Below, in pieces: positions 20,335 through 28,728 of a DNA stretch of 53,608 nucleotides. The DNA lies in the NCBI GenBank assembly GCA_001464385.1, contig LNFB01000334.1:1-53608 (forward strand). The letters run 5' to 3'. Made by a program: the position numbers and the translations under genes. The first letter of the stretch is position 1; each line of letters starts with the position of its first letter. The DNA is from Deltaproteobacteria bacterium Ga0077550. Lineage in GTDB: Bacteria; Myxococcota_A; Polyangia; Nannocystales; Nannocystaceae. The notes under the pieces are model-generated. The model saw nothing but the letters and a program-made list of their open reading frames with translations. It was not told the origin of the DNA and ran no database searches.

Positions 20335-21492
20335 TCAGACGCGGTGGCGGGCGATGGCGAACGCGGCCGGCGTCGCGGCGCGCTCGTCCGTGCACAGCGA
20401 CGCCACGAGCTCGCCGATGGCCGGCGCGAACTTGAAGCCGTGACCCGAGAACCCACCGGCGATCACGACACGCGGCGTCGCGGGGTGGCGATCGACGACG
20501 AAGTCCCAGCTCGGCGTCGTCGTGTACAGGCACACGCGGTGGGCGCTCACCGGGCCACGCGCGGCGGGGAAGCGGGCGTCGACGAAGTCCTGCAGCGGGC
20601 GGAGGTCGTCGGCGTGCAGCTCGCGATCGACGGTGTCGGGATCGATCTCGGCCTCGGGCGCGGCGCCACGGGCGACGTGGCAGGCGATCTTCAGCCCGGC
20701 GATCCCCTCGTCGCCGTGGGGGAAGCCGTAGAAGAAGCCGGCCGGATCGAACGCGGCCCACACGGGCAGCGCCGCGAGCGTGGCGGTGTGCGCGGCGTCG
20801 GGCGTCCACCACGTCAGCACCCGCCGTCGCCGCTGCAATCGGCCCGGCAGGAGCTCGGGCAGCAGCGTCGGCAGCCAGGCGCCCGCGGTCACGACCACGG
20901 CATCCGCGGCCACGCGCCGGCCGTCGTCGAGGCGCACCGCGGGCGCATCGAGCTCGACCTCGCGGGCGGCAGCGCCGTACTCGAACGTCGCGCCGGCCGC
21001 AGCGGCCTCGTCGCGCAGCGCGTCCAGGCACGCGTCGACGCGGAGGCTCCCGCCCGAGGGCGTGACGTTGGCGGTCCAACCGTCGGGCACGACGAAGGGC
21101 CAGCGCCGCCGCAGCTCGGCCGCATCGAGGCGCGTGTGCGGCACGCCGTGGACCTCGCACGCGGCGATCGATTGCTGGAACTCGGTGTCGTCGTCGGGCC
21201 CGAACTCGAGCAGGCCGGTGCGGCGCAGCAGCTCGCGCCCGGCGCGCTGGCCGAGCTCGGTCCACAGCCGATCGGCGCGCTGCACCAGCGGCACGTAGTG
21301 CTCGCCCTCGTGGTAGGCCTGGCGGATGATGCGGGTGAAGCCGCCGTGGCTGCCGCGCTCGTGCACGTGCGAGAAGCGCTCGAGTACGGTGACCCGCAGG
21401 CCCGCCTGCGCGAGCGCCCACGCGGAGGCGAGGCCCATCGTGCCACCGCCGAGGACGACCACGGATCGGACCGACGCGCGGGGAGTGGACAT
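20335..21492 (-). CDS. monomeric sarcosine oxidase / N-methyl amino acid oxidase family
   Basis: A 385-aa flavoenzyme of the DAO family, the usual length for monomeric sarcosine oxidase and N-methyl-tryptophan oxidase. The dinucleotide-binding start VVVLGGGTMGLASAWALAQAG is at residues 11-31. The cysteine that covalently binds FAD in this family is in VCLYTTTPSWDFVVD (Cys321). A GFSGHGFKFAP motif lies near the C-terminus. The enzyme would oxidise sarcosine or another N-methyl amine with oxygen, giving formaldehyde and peroxide. I used the ATG at 21492, not the TTG at 21501. The exact substrate is uncertain. Confidence 0.88.
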   Translation of the reverse strand: MSTPRASVRSVVVLGGGTMGLASAWALAQAGLRVTVLERFSHVHERGSHGGFTRIIRQAYHEGEHYVPLVQRADRLWTELGQRAGRELLRRTGLLEFGPDDDTEFQQSIAACEVHGVPHTRLDAAELRRRWPFVVPDGWTANVTPSGGSLRVDACLDALRDEAAAAGATFEYGAAAREVELDAPAVRLDDGRRVAADAVVVTAGAWLPTLLPELLPGRLQRRRRVLTWWTPDAAHTATLAALPVWAAFDPAGFFYGFPHGDEGIAGLKIACHVARGAAPEAEIDPDTVDRELHADDLRPLQDFVDARFPAARGPVSAHRVCLYTTTPSWDFVVDRHPATPRVVIAGGFSGHGFKFAPAIGELVASLCTDERAATPAAFAIARHRV

Positions 21493-21566
21493 CGAGGCCA
21501 AGGACTACCAGGCCCGCCGTGCGCGCGCGAGCCCGAAAGCGCCGCGCTCGGCTATGCTGCGCGCCG

Positions 21567-22751
21567 ATGGTCAGTGCGCGCGCGCGAAGGATTGCGATGC
21601 TCCTGGGTCTGCTGTCGACCGCGTGTCCGATGACGACGCCGACGCCCCCGCGACCGACGACGCCGGTCGGTCCGACGCCGGGCGCGAGGCCGCCGGTCAC
21701 GCCGCCTGCGGTCGTCGATCCGGTCCTGCAGGTCGCTTCGCACGGCTTCCACACCTGCGCCGTGCGGGCGAGCGGCACGGTGCTGTGTTGGGGCAAGAAC
21801 ACGTACGGCCAGCTCGGCGACGGCACGCGCGTCGACACGCCGCACGCGGTGCACGTGGCCGGACTGCGCGACGCGGTCGAGGTCGCGGTCGGCGTCGACT
21901 TCTCGTGCGCGCGACGCAAGAGCGGGGCGGTGTCGTGTTGGGGCAACGATCAGGACGGCCAGCTCGGCGGGGGCAAGGGCGGGCGACCCGGCGTGTTCTC
22001 GCTGGCGGCGCAGCCGGTGTTCGGCCTGCGCGACGCGGTGCAGCTCAGCGCGGGCGACTACCACGCGTGCGCCCGCACGCGCGACGGCGCCGTCCGGTGT
22101 TGGGGCAACGCGGAGAACGGCCAGCTCGGCAGCGACACGCAACGCGTGTTCGCGTCGCCGCGCACGATCCCCGAGGTCGCGGGCACCAAGGCGATCGCCT
22201 CCGGGGCGAACCATGTCTGCGCCGTCGATGCGCGCGGCAAGGTGCTGTGCTGGGGTCGCAACACCGAGGGGCAGCTCGGCGACGGCAACAGCGGCAGCCG
22301 CGTGCGCGCGGTCGAGGTCAAGGGCATCGTCGACGCGGTCGACGTCGCCTCGGGCGCGAACTTCAGCTGTGCACGTCGTCGCGCCGGTCAGATCGCGTGC
22401 TGGGGCGACAACGCGTCGGGGCAGCTCGGCGCCGGCGCGCGCGGCGAGCCCAAGCGCTACGAGCCGGTCGCGATGGCCGGGCTCGCGCAGATCGTCGAGC
22501 TCGCGCTCGGGGGCAGCCACGCGTGCGCGCGACAGGGCAACGGTCGCGTCGTCTGCTGGGGTGCGAACGATCAGGGGCAGCTCGGCGCCGCGGGGCCGAG
22601 TCGCACCGCCGCGGTCGCGGTGCGCGGGCTCGAGGACGCGGTGTCGTTGGGGATGGGAACGCGGCACGGATGCGCTGCCCGCAAGCGCGGCGACGCGGTG
22701 TGCTGGGGCACCAACGAGTTCGGCGCGCTCGGGCCCCGACCGCTGAAGTGA
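21567..22751 (+). CDS. RCC1-repeat lipoprotein, seven repeats
   Basis: A 394-aa secreted protein with lipobox LLSTAC, a Pro/Thr linker, and seven tandem RCC1-like repeats of about 49 residues. Each repeat has the form hxSGxxHxCAxxxxGxVxCWGxNxxGQLG. Seven blades would close a complete beta-propeller. Unlike eukaryotic RCC1, each repeat has a Cys pair (one before the loop and one in CWG), so each blade may be held by a disulfide. Related bacterial proteins are surface or periplasmic binding scaffolds; the partner is unknown. It is divergent from the sarcosine oxidase gene, 74 bp away. Confidence 0.9.
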   Translation: MVSARARRIAMLLGLLSTACPMTTPTPPRPTTPVGPTPGARPPVTPPAVVDPVLQVASHGFHTCAVRASGTVLCWGKNTYGQLGDGTRVDTPHAVHVAGLRDAVEVAVGVDFSCARRKSGAVSCWGNDQDGQLGGGKGGRPGVFSLAAQPVFGLRDAVQLSAGDYHACARTRDGAVRCWGNAENGQLGSDTQRVFASPRTIPEVAGTKAIASGANHVCAVDARGKVLCWGRNTEGQLGDGNSGSRVRAVEVKGIVDAVDVASGANFSCARRRAGQIACWGDNASGQLGAGARGEPKRYEPVAMAGLAQIVELALGGSHACARQGNGRVVCWGANDQGQLGAAGPSRTAAVAVRGLEDAVSLGMGTRHGCAARKRGDAVCWGTNEFGALGPRPLK

Positions 22752-22826
22752 CCGACGTGACGTGTCGGCCGCGGTGCGTCGACACCCGGCCGTGACCGCG
22801 AGTCTCGCCGCAGTGCGACCCACGCG

Positions 22827-22870
22827 AGTGGCCACTGGTGGCCCGCAGGCTGGCCACCGCAGTGGCCAGC
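22827..22870. repeat. cluster of GTGGCCA palindromes and a 9-bp hairpin
   Basis: AGTGGCCACT is a perfect 10-bp palindrome at 22827-22836. GCTGGCCAC-CGCA-GTGGCCAGC at 22849-22870 is a perfect 9-bp hairpin. Several more GGCC-containing words lie between and after them. The cluster sits in the 219-base gap after the RCC1 gene and could be its terminator or a protein-binding region. Confidence 0.5.
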
Positions 22871-22970
22871 GGGCGGGCCAGTCACACGCGCGCGGATCCC
22901 AAGCCCACGCAATCGCTGTCGCGGCTCGCGACGTGATCCTGTCCTGACAATTGCAGACCGGGCGGCCGTG

Positions 22971-24431
22971 ATGTCGACGCCCAGGACCCTCGCCCTCGCC
23001 ACCCTCGCCGCGATCTCCGCCGCCACCTCCGCGTGTGTCACCGACGACACGGACGGCGCGGTCGTCCCCGAGCTCGGCGCGGGCAAGGCCGACGCCGCCG
23101 ATCACGTGATCGATCGCGGCGCACTCGCGTTCGACGCGCCGCGCGACGGCGAGTTCGTCGAGGACCTGCAGTTCGACGGTTACCGCCTCGCGGTCCGCGA
23201 CGGCGCCCGCGTTCGCGTGGAGATCACCCGCGCGGGCACGGCCGCGAAGCTCGACACCACGCTGTTCGTCTACGGCCCGTGCGTCGACGGCATGTGTGGC
23301 ACCGAGGCGATCGCGTTCGACGACGACTCGGGCTGGTCGCGGCAGTCCCGGATCACCGGGCTCGAGCTCGACGGCGGCGAGTACCTCGTCGTCGTCGGCA
23401 CCCACGACGCCCGTCGCCGCGGTCGCTACCGCCTGTCGGCCACGTGCGAGTCGGGCGAGTGCGTGCCGCTGGTCCCCGAGCCGGCCGCGTGCGCCTTCGG
23501 TGAGGTGTTCCGCGACCTGGCGAACTCCACGAGCATCGCGACCACGCGTCGCCGCGTGCTCACCTCGCCCGAGGGGCTCACGCCGGTCGAGGTCCAGCAG
23601 GTCATCGCCGCGGCGCGCAGCTCCGCGGCCGACGACGTCGAGACGATCGAAGAGGCCTTCGAGGTCGCCGACCAGGGTGAGTACAACCAGCTCGAGCTCT
23701 GGGATCGCACGAGCAACCGGGCCTACGTCGTCTACGAGTTCGGCGCGGGAGACACCTCGGTCGGCGCGTACTTCTTCTACGGCACCACGCAGCGCGTGGC
23801 CGTCATCGGCGACGGCGATCTGCAGGAGTGCAGCGTGTCCGGCGGGCTGGCCGGCAACGACTGCAGCAGCGACGACGACTGCTCGGTGGGGACCTGCGTC
23901 GGCACCTCGCCCGCGTCGGGCCTGGGCCGCTGCACCGACCTCACCGCGTACAGCGACGAGCGCGACGAGTGCAGCGCGACCGCGCCGTGCGACCTCGCCC
24001 AGGGCCTGGCGTGCTCGGGGCTCACCCGCGGCGACGTGGGCCTGTGCGAGCAGGCCTGGATGTTCGGGAGCTTCGGCGAGCTCGAGTCCGGCACGCCGGT
24101 CCCCGACGCCGACCCCGAGGGCGGCGTGCGGACCATCGATGTCCACGGCCTCGCCACCGTCGACACCGACGTCGAGCTGCGCCTGTGGGTCTCCCACGAT
24201 CAGCCGACCCAGCTCGTGGCCACGCTGACGAACCCGGCCGGCAACGAGGTCGTGGTGTTCGACGGGCCCACGGCGGGCGCGGTCGAGCTGTCCATCGATG
24301 GTCCGGTCTCCGGCTTCTCGGGGGACGAGTCGGTCAATGGCACCTGGACGCTGCGCGTCGTCGACGGCGTCGCCGGCGACACCGGCACCATCGAGCGGTG
24401 GACCCTGCGCCTGGGCAGCCGCTTCGATTGA
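22971..24431 (+). CDS. lipoprotein with C-terminal P-domain (Homo B)
   Basis: A 486-aa secreted protein with signal peptide and lipobox TSAC. Residues about 40-160 look like a bacterial pre-peptidase-type beta-sandwich (LQFDGYRLAVRDGARVRVEI, then DTTLFVYGPC). The middle has a Cys-rich GNDCSSDDDCSVGTCVG section. The last 110 residues match a proprotein-convertase P-domain: VDTDVELRLWVSHDQPTQLVATLTNPAG, GTWTLRVVDGVAGDTGTIERWTLRL. P-domains usually follow a protease, but no catalytic domain is visible here, so it is probably an adhesion or structural lipoprotein. I used the ATG at 22971; the GTG just before it is an alternative. Confidence 0.8.
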   Translation: MSTPRTLALATLAAISAATSACVTDDTDGAVVPELGAGKADAADHVIDRGALAFDAPRDGEFVEDLQFDGYRLAVRDGARVRVEITRAGTAAKLDTTLFVYGPCVDGMCGTEAIAFDDDSGWSRQSRITGLELDGGEYLVVVGTHDARRRGRYRLSATCESGECVPLVPEPAACAFGEVFRDLANSTSIATTRRRVLTSPEGLTPVEVQQVIAAARSSAADDVETIEEAFEVADQGEYNQLELWDRTSNRAYVVYEFGAGDTSVGAYFFYGTTQRVAVIGDGDLQECSVSGGLAGNDCSSDDDCSVGTCVGTSPASGLGRCTDLTAYSDERDECSATAPCDLAQGLACSGLTRGDVGLCEQAWMFGSFGELESGTPVPDADPEGGVRTIDVHGLATVDTDVELRLWVSHDQPTQLVATLTNPAGNEVVVFDGPTAGAVELSIDGPVSGFSGDESVNGTWTLRVVDGVAGDTGTIERWTLRLGSRFD

Positions 24432-24450
24432 CGGTCGCCCTCGAAACTGA

Positions 24451-24479
24451 TTGCGATATCGGGAAAATGTTGTCAGAAT
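24451..24479 (+). promoter_or_regulatory. candidate promoter of the VOC-ArsR-SRPBCC operon
   Basis: TTGCGA at 24451-24456 and CAGAAT at 24474-24479 are separated by 17 bases and resemble -35 and -10 boxes with 4 matches each. Transcription would begin near the ATG at 24487, giving a leaderless or nearly leaderless mRNA. The inverted repeat at 24467-24488 overlaps the -10 and start, so a bound regulator would block it. Moderate to weak evidence. Confidence 0.35.
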
Positions 24480-24488
24480 CGACAACAT
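24467..24488. promoter_or_regulatory. perfect inverted repeat, candidate ArsR operator
   Basis: ATGTTGTC-AGAATC-GACAACAT is a perfect 8-bp inverted repeat with a 6-base spacer. It is AT-rich in a GC-rich background and overlaps the first ATG of the operon that encodes the ArsR regulator. ArsR proteins bind such repeats at their own promoters, so this is a strong candidate for autoregulation. Confidence 0.65.
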
Positions 24489-24942
24489 GAAGCCGACCCC
24501 GCCGGGATGGCCCCGGATCTCCAGCTCGCTCTACTACCGCGACGCCGCCGCGGCGATCGACTGGCTGTGCCAGGCGTTCGGGTTCGAGGTGCGCCTGCGC
24601 ATCGAGGGCGCCGACGGCCGCATCGAGCACTCCGAGCTGGTGTACGGCGACGGCGTCGTGATGGTCGGGGAGAGCCGCGCCGACAAGCACGACAAGTTCC
24701 CGTACATGCGGGCGCCGGACGAGCTCGGCGGTGCCAACACCCAGAACATGATGGTCTACGTCGACGACGTCGACGCCCACTGCCAGCGCGCGCGCGCGGC
24801 CGGGGCCAAGGTCACCAAGGAGCCGACGACCACCGACTACGGCGACGAGTACTGGACCGATCGAAGCTACGGCTGCGAGGACCCGGGCGGCCACAACTGG
24901 TGGTTCTCGCAGCGCCTGCGCAGCGCCGAGCCGAGCCCATGA
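24487..24942 (+). CDS. VOC family (glyoxalase/PhnB-like) protein
   Basis: A 151-aa protein of the vicinal-oxygen-chelate superfamily. It begins with SSLYYRDAAAAIDWLCQAFGFE, the typical first beta-alpha unit of PhnB-like members. It continues with NMMVYVDDVDAHCQRARAAGA and ends with DPGGHNWWFSQRL, where the conserved DPxGH segment sits. Related proteins are metal-dependent isomerases, dioxygenases or antibiotic-binding proteins. Its stop overlaps the arsR-like start (ATGA), and with the next gene it forms a three-gene operon. The substrate is unknown. Confidence 0.9.
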   Translation: MKPTPPGWPRISSSLYYRDAAAAIDWLCQAFGFEVRLRIEGADGRIEHSELVYGDGVVMVGESRADKHDKFPYMRAPDELGGANTQNMMVYVDDVDAHCQRARAAGAKVTKEPTTTDYGDEYWTDRSYGCEDPGGHNWWFSQRLRSAEPSP

Positions 24943-25307
24943 CCTCCGCGCAGGTCGACGTCGACGAGACCCTGAGCGCGCTCGCCGATCCCACACGGCG
25001 CCACGTGATCGACCTGCTGCGCCGCCGGCCGCGGCGCTCGGGCGAGCTGGCGGAGGCGACCGGGACCACCGCGCCGACGATGAGCCGGCACCTCAAGGTG
25101 CTGCGCGATCGCGGCCTGGTCCGCGAGGAGCACGACGGCGAGGACGCCCGCGTCCGGGTGTATCGGCTCGCGCCCGAGCCGTTCGCGGCGCTGCGCAAGT
25201 GGATCGAGGACGTCGAGCGGTTCTGGTCGCTCGAGCTCGAGGGCTTCCGCGAGCACGTCGAGCGCACGCGCGGCGGCACCGGCCCCCGCGGCGGAGGTCG
25301 CCGATGA
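24939..25307 (+). CDS. ArsR family transcriptional regulator
   Basis: A 122-aa winged-helix repressor with ALADPTRRHVIDLLRRRPRRSGELA, then TAPTMSRHLKVLRDRGLVREE as the recognition helix and wing. It lacks the CxC metal site of the arsenic sensors, so it belongs to the metal-independent group usually found next to AHSA1/SRPBCC genes. Both its start and its stop overlap neighbouring genes by ATGA. It should act on the inverted repeat at 24467-24488 and regulate its own operon. The inducer is unknown. Confidence 0.92.
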   Translation: MTSAQVDVDETLSALADPTRRHVIDLLRRRPRRSGELAEATGTTAPTMSRHLKVLRDRGLVREEHDGEDARVRVYRLAPEPFAALRKWIEDVERFWSLELEGFREHVERTRGGTGPRGGGRR

Positions 25308-25804
25308 CGCCGTCCTCGCGCACCTCGGGCGATGGCGCGAAGGCGTCGGTGTTCGTCTCGGTCGCCCCGGCCGAGGCGTTCGCGATCTTCACCGACGAGA
25401 TCGACCTGTGGTGGCGCACCGGCCCGCGCTTCCGCATCGCCGGCAAGCAGCGCGGCCGCCTCGCCTTCGAGTCCGGCGTCGGCGGTCGCCTCTTCGAGAC
25501 CTTCGGCACCCGCACGTTCGACGTCGGGCGCGTCACCGCGTGGGAGCCCGGTGCTCGCCTGGCGTTCGAGTGGCGCGGGGTGAACTTCGAGCCCGGCCAG
25601 GTGACGTTCGTCGAGGTCGAGTTCCGCGGCCTCGGCGACGGCACGATGGTGAGCGTGACGCACCGCGGCTGGCTGGGCCTGCCGCCGGATCACCCGGCAC
25701 GGCACGGGCACGCCGCCGCGGCCTTCGACCGGATGATCGGGATGTGGTGGGGCGAGCTGCTGACCGGGCTGCGCGAGCACGTCGCCGCGGCGACCGCCGG
25801 CTAG
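25304..25804 (+). CDS. SRPBCC/AHSA1-like domain protein
   Basis: A 166-aa protein of the START/Bet v1 fold. Features are FVSVAPAEAFAIFTDEIDLWW, GGRLFETFGTRTFDVGRVTAWEPG and the terminal WGELLTGLREHVAA helix. Such proteins bind hydrophobic ligands in a large cavity and often partner with ArsR regulators. Its ATG overlaps the regulator's stop. The TAG at 25802-25804 is part of the outer stem of the convergent terminator that follows. Confidence 0.88.
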   Translation: MTPSSRTSGDGAKASVFVSVAPAEAFAIFTDEIDLWWRTGPRFRIAGKQRGRLAFESGVGGRLFETFGTRTFDVGRVTAWEPGARLAFEWRGVNFEPGQVTFVEVEFRGLGDGTMVSVTHRGWLGLPPDHPARHGHAAAAFDRMIGMWWGELLTGLREHVAAATAG

Positions 25805-25847
25805 CAGGGTGTCCGGAAGAACGCCTCGCGTTCTTCCGCACCTGCTA
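25802..25847. terminator. convergent terminator hairpin that contains both stop codons
   Basis: The core CGGAAGAACGC-CTC-GCGTTCTTCCG (25814-25838) is a perfect 11-bp stem with a 3-base loop. Outside it, TAGCAGG (25802-25808) pairs with CCTGCTA (25841-25847). The outer arms hold the TAG of the upstream plus-strand gene and, on the other strand, the TAG of the downstream gene. The structure is nearly symmetrical and should act in both directions. Confidence 0.75.
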
Positions 25848-27860
25848 CGCCGCGAGCGGAAGCACCTGCAGCGCCGTCGCGATCGCGCGGCGGGACGCCA
25901 GCCGGCGCACGGGCTCGCCCCAGCAGGTCGAGGTCGCGTCGTACTCGCGCGTGTTCCACTGCTTCAGGTACGCGAGGTAGGCCGCGTCGGTGCGCGGCGC
26001 GGCGTCGGCCGTGTACGCCCCCATCGCGCGGTGCGGCATCGGGCCGACGTTCTCGGAGAACGCGTTCGCGCGCGCGAGGCCGGGCATGACGCGCGGCTTG
26101 TAGACCAGCTCGGCGCGGAGCCACAGCGTCTGCACGCAGCCCGCGGCCGCGGTCGTGATGCCGTCGAAGCGCAGATCGATCGCATCGCCGCGGCGCATCA
26201 CCACCACGCGATCGTCGGCGTCGCGCAGCAGCTCGGCGACGTCGCCGTACTTGGTGAAGCGGCCGAAGGTGCGGTGCTCGGGGCCCAGCGCGCCCTTGCC
26301 GTCGGGCGTGTTCCACCGCGGGTGGGCGTGGTCGGCCGGGTCGATCGCCGTGGGGACGCCGTCGAAGCCGAGCCGCGCCACCGTGGCGTCGTGCGTGCGC
26401 ACCACCACCGGGGCGGCCTCGCCGACGCAGAGCCGGGCGCGATCGACGTACCACATCGCGCGGCCGCCCTCGTGGGTGCCGGTCCAGAGGCGCACGCGGT
26501 ACGTGCTGCGATCCCACGCGACCTGCGAGAGGTCGATGCACACGGTCTTGCGGTCGCCGCGGGGCGACGGGACGCTCATCACCGTGTGCCACGCCCCGTC
26601 GGCGCGCTGCACCTGCACGAACGGACGGCGGCGCTTGGCGTCGGCCCGCAGCCCGCGCTGCTCCTTGAGCTTCCAGCCGTCGACGACGAGGCGGGCCGGG
26701 GCGCCGGCCTGCACCGCGCCGAAGTCGAACTCGTAGAAGTTCTCGGTGGTGCGATCGAAGTGGACGGCACGCTCGTCGCGGCGGGCGATCGCCTCGGTGA
26801 TGTCCACCGACCGCGGGCCGCTGCGCCAGGTCGCGCTCGTCGCCGTCCGCATCGCGGCGAGGGGCAGCGCGAGGAACTCCTCGGTCGCGTCGGCGGGGGC
26901 GTGGCGCTCGGTCCACTGCAGCGCGCTGCTCGACACGACCTCGGTGCCCTCCGGGTGCTCGACCACGGTGAGCGCCATGCGATCGACGTACGCGATCTCG
27001 TCCTCGGCGACGAGGAGCTTCGCCTTCGCGCTCGCGGTGCCGTCCGGGCCGGCGCGAAGGGCCGCGCCCGCGAGCCGCACGGACAGCGGGGCGAACGTCA
27101 CGGCCTTGCCGCGCCCGCGCAGGGCGTGCTCGGGCCGGCCGAACAGGCTCGCGCCGCCCACCGCCCCCTCGTAGCGGTAGGCCACGCCGTCGAAGCCATA
27201 CACGTACGGGCACGACATGCACGCGTCGTCGGCGTTGCCGTTGCAGTTCTGATCGACGCCGTCGCCGCAGACCTCCTGCTGGGGCTGCATCGTCGGCACG
27301 CACGCCATCTCGCCCATGGCGCAGCTGTTCGTGCCGGCCGAGCAGATGCCCTGCATGCCGGTGTTGCACGCGTTGCTCATGATGCCGTCGTCCGGCGTGC
27401 CGTCGCAGTCGTCGTCGGCGCTGTTGCAGGCCTCGACGCCGGGCAGCGACTCGCCGACGCACAGGCCCGACCACATGCCGCCCTCGCACGACTCCGTGCC
27501 GCCCATGCACAGCCCGACGTTGGCGGTGCCGGCGGGGCCCGAGTAGCACGGTCGCGTCTGGCCATCGACGCAGTCGTCGCCGCTGGTGTCGCCCGTGTCG
27601 CCCGTGTCCGCGACGGTGTCCGACGCGCTCGGATCGGTCGTGTTGGGGCTCGAGTCGGTGGCCGACGCGCTGACGCTGTCGGTCACCGTGCCGTCGGTGT
27701 CACCGTCGGTGTCACCATCGGTGGCGCTGTCGGTGGCCGACGCGCTGCCGAAGCTCACCGCTCCGGTGTCGGCACCGTCCGCTCCGGCGCACGCGCCCAC
27801 GAGTGCAGCGAGGGCGGGGGAGAACGAGCTTCGGCGCAACACGAGGGAGAGTCGGCGCAT
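25845..27860 (-). CDS. large lipoprotein with MopE-type metal-binding motif
   Basis: A 671-aa secreted protein. The lipobox region is AALVGAC, and an acidic linker of TDGDTDG and SASATDS repeats follows (to about residue 85). Next is a Cys-rich section with GDDCVDGQTRPCYSG, CNSADDDCDGTPDDG and DQNCNGNADDAC, the MopE/stigma-type putative metal-binding motif found in many myxobacterial secreted proteins. The remaining 450 residues are a large beta-rich domain I do not recognise. I used the ATG at 27860 before the signal peptide. Its TAG lies in the convergent terminator. Confidence 0.8.
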   Translation of the reverse strand: MRRLSLVLRRSSFSPALAALVGACAGADGADTGAVSFGSASATDSATDGDTDGDTDGTVTDSVSASATDSSPNTTDPSASDTVADTGDTGDTSGDDCVDGQTRPCYSGPAGTANVGLCMGGTESCEGGMWSGLCVGESLPGVEACNSADDDCDGTPDDGIMSNACNTGMQGICSAGTNSCAMGEMACVPTMQPQQEVCGDGVDQNCNGNADDACMSCPYVYGFDGVAYRYEGAVGGASLFGRPEHALRGRGKAVTFAPLSVRLAGAALRAGPDGTASAKAKLLVAEDEIAYVDRMALTVVEHPEGTEVVSSSALQWTERHAPADATEEFLALPLAAMRTATSATWRSGPRSVDITEAIARRDERAVHFDRTTENFYEFDFGAVQAGAPARLVVDGWKLKEQRGLRADAKRRRPFVQVQRADGAWHTVMSVPSPRGDRKTVCIDLSQVAWDRSTYRVRLWTGTHEGGRAMWYVDRARLCVGEAAPVVVRTHDATVARLGFDGVPTAIDPADHAHPRWNTPDGKGALGPEHRTFGRFTKYGDVAELLRDADDRVVVMRRGDAIDLRFDGITTAAAGCVQTLWLRAELVYKPRVMPGLARANAFSENVGPMPHRAMGAYTADAAPRTDAAYLAYLKQWNTREYDATSTCWGEPVRRLASRRAIATALQVLPLAA
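27691..27714. repeat. 12-bp tandem repeat in the MopE-like lipoprotein linker
   Basis: CCGTCGGTGTCA is repeated twice in tandem, followed by a diverged third copy to 27726. It encodes TDGD units of the acidic linker on the minus strand. The unit is a multiple of three, so copy-number change keeps the frame. Confidence 0.6.
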
Positions 27861-27951
27861 GGCGGGATTCCAGCCTACGACGCTACCACGCCCGCCCACG
27901 GCCGGGGAGCTTCGAGCGATCGGTGCGCGCCGGCCCCGCTCGCGGCCGCGA

Positions 27952-28623
27952 CTAGAAGCCGCGATACGTCCGGTTCAGCATCGGATGGATCGCGTCGGTC
28001 GGGCCCCAGTCCGAGTCGGGGTGGTACGCGATGACGTCCATCGACTGCCCGCTCTCGGAGGTCCGGAACGCGTGCATCTCGTGGGGATGCAACAGGAACA
28101 TCGCCCCGGGGCGCAGGGGCTGCTCCCACGTGCCACCGCCGAGCATCGGCCCGAACGCCCGGCCCTCGCCGCGCGCGACCACGCCGAGCCGGATCGAGGG
28201 GTGCGAGTGCACGGTCTGCTGGATGCCGGGGGGGAAGTGGAGGAAATTGAACACCGGATCGCCCTGCCGCGGCGGCGAGACCAGGATCGAATCCGAGCAG
28301 CCGTCGATGTACGTCAGCCGGCCGCGGGGCTCGATCATCCCCGCGGTGGGGATGCCGCGGAAGCCGAGGCGCTCGACGACGATGGCGAGCCCATCGATCT
28401 CGATCGACGCGGGGCCGGGGACGCAGAAGAACGTCTCGGGGGCGAGTCCGACCTCGAAGCTGCCCGCGCGCAGGCGGCCCGCGCCGCCGACCACGTAGCC
28501 GTAGTACGTCGAGCTCGCCATCGGCAGCTCGCGCTGGCCACGGATCGCCTCGAGCCGGCTGGGGTACATCGTCGACGTCGCGTCGATCACGTCGCCGTCG
28601 CGCGGCTGGAGCACGAGATCCAT
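27952..28623 (-). CDS. cupin domain protein
   Basis: A 223-aa protein with a beta-barrel cupin in its C-terminal half: VHSHPSIRLGVVARGEG supplies the HxH...E-type metal ligands, and LHPHEMHAF the later histidine. The N-terminal half (YYGYVVGGAGRLRAG) looks like a second, degenerate cupin, so it is a probable bicupin. Such proteins bind a metal and act as isomerases, dioxygenases or sugar enzymes. It lies 105 bases downstream of the unknown gene at 28729 on the same strand and may belong to the AsnB-like operon. The substrate is unknown. Confidence 0.8.
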   Translation of the reverse strand: MDLVLQPRDGDVIDATSTMYPSRLEAIRGQRELPMASSTYYGYVVGGAGRLRAGSFEVGLAPETFFCVPGPASIEIDGLAIVVERLGFRGIPTAGMIEPRGRLTYIDGCSDSILVSPPRQGDPVFNFLHFPPGIQQTVHSHPSIRLGVVARGEGRAFGPMLGGGTWEQPLRPGAMFLLHPHEMHAFRTSESGQSMDVIAYHPDSDWGPTDAIHPMLNRTYRGF

Positions 28624-28728
28624 GGTGGACGCTGTCCTAGCAATCGCGGGCAGAGGTGTAAAGCGACGGCGCGGCGCGATGGGTCCCGCGGTCGCGCTGG
28701 ACGCGGAACGGTACGGAACCGCGCCGCG

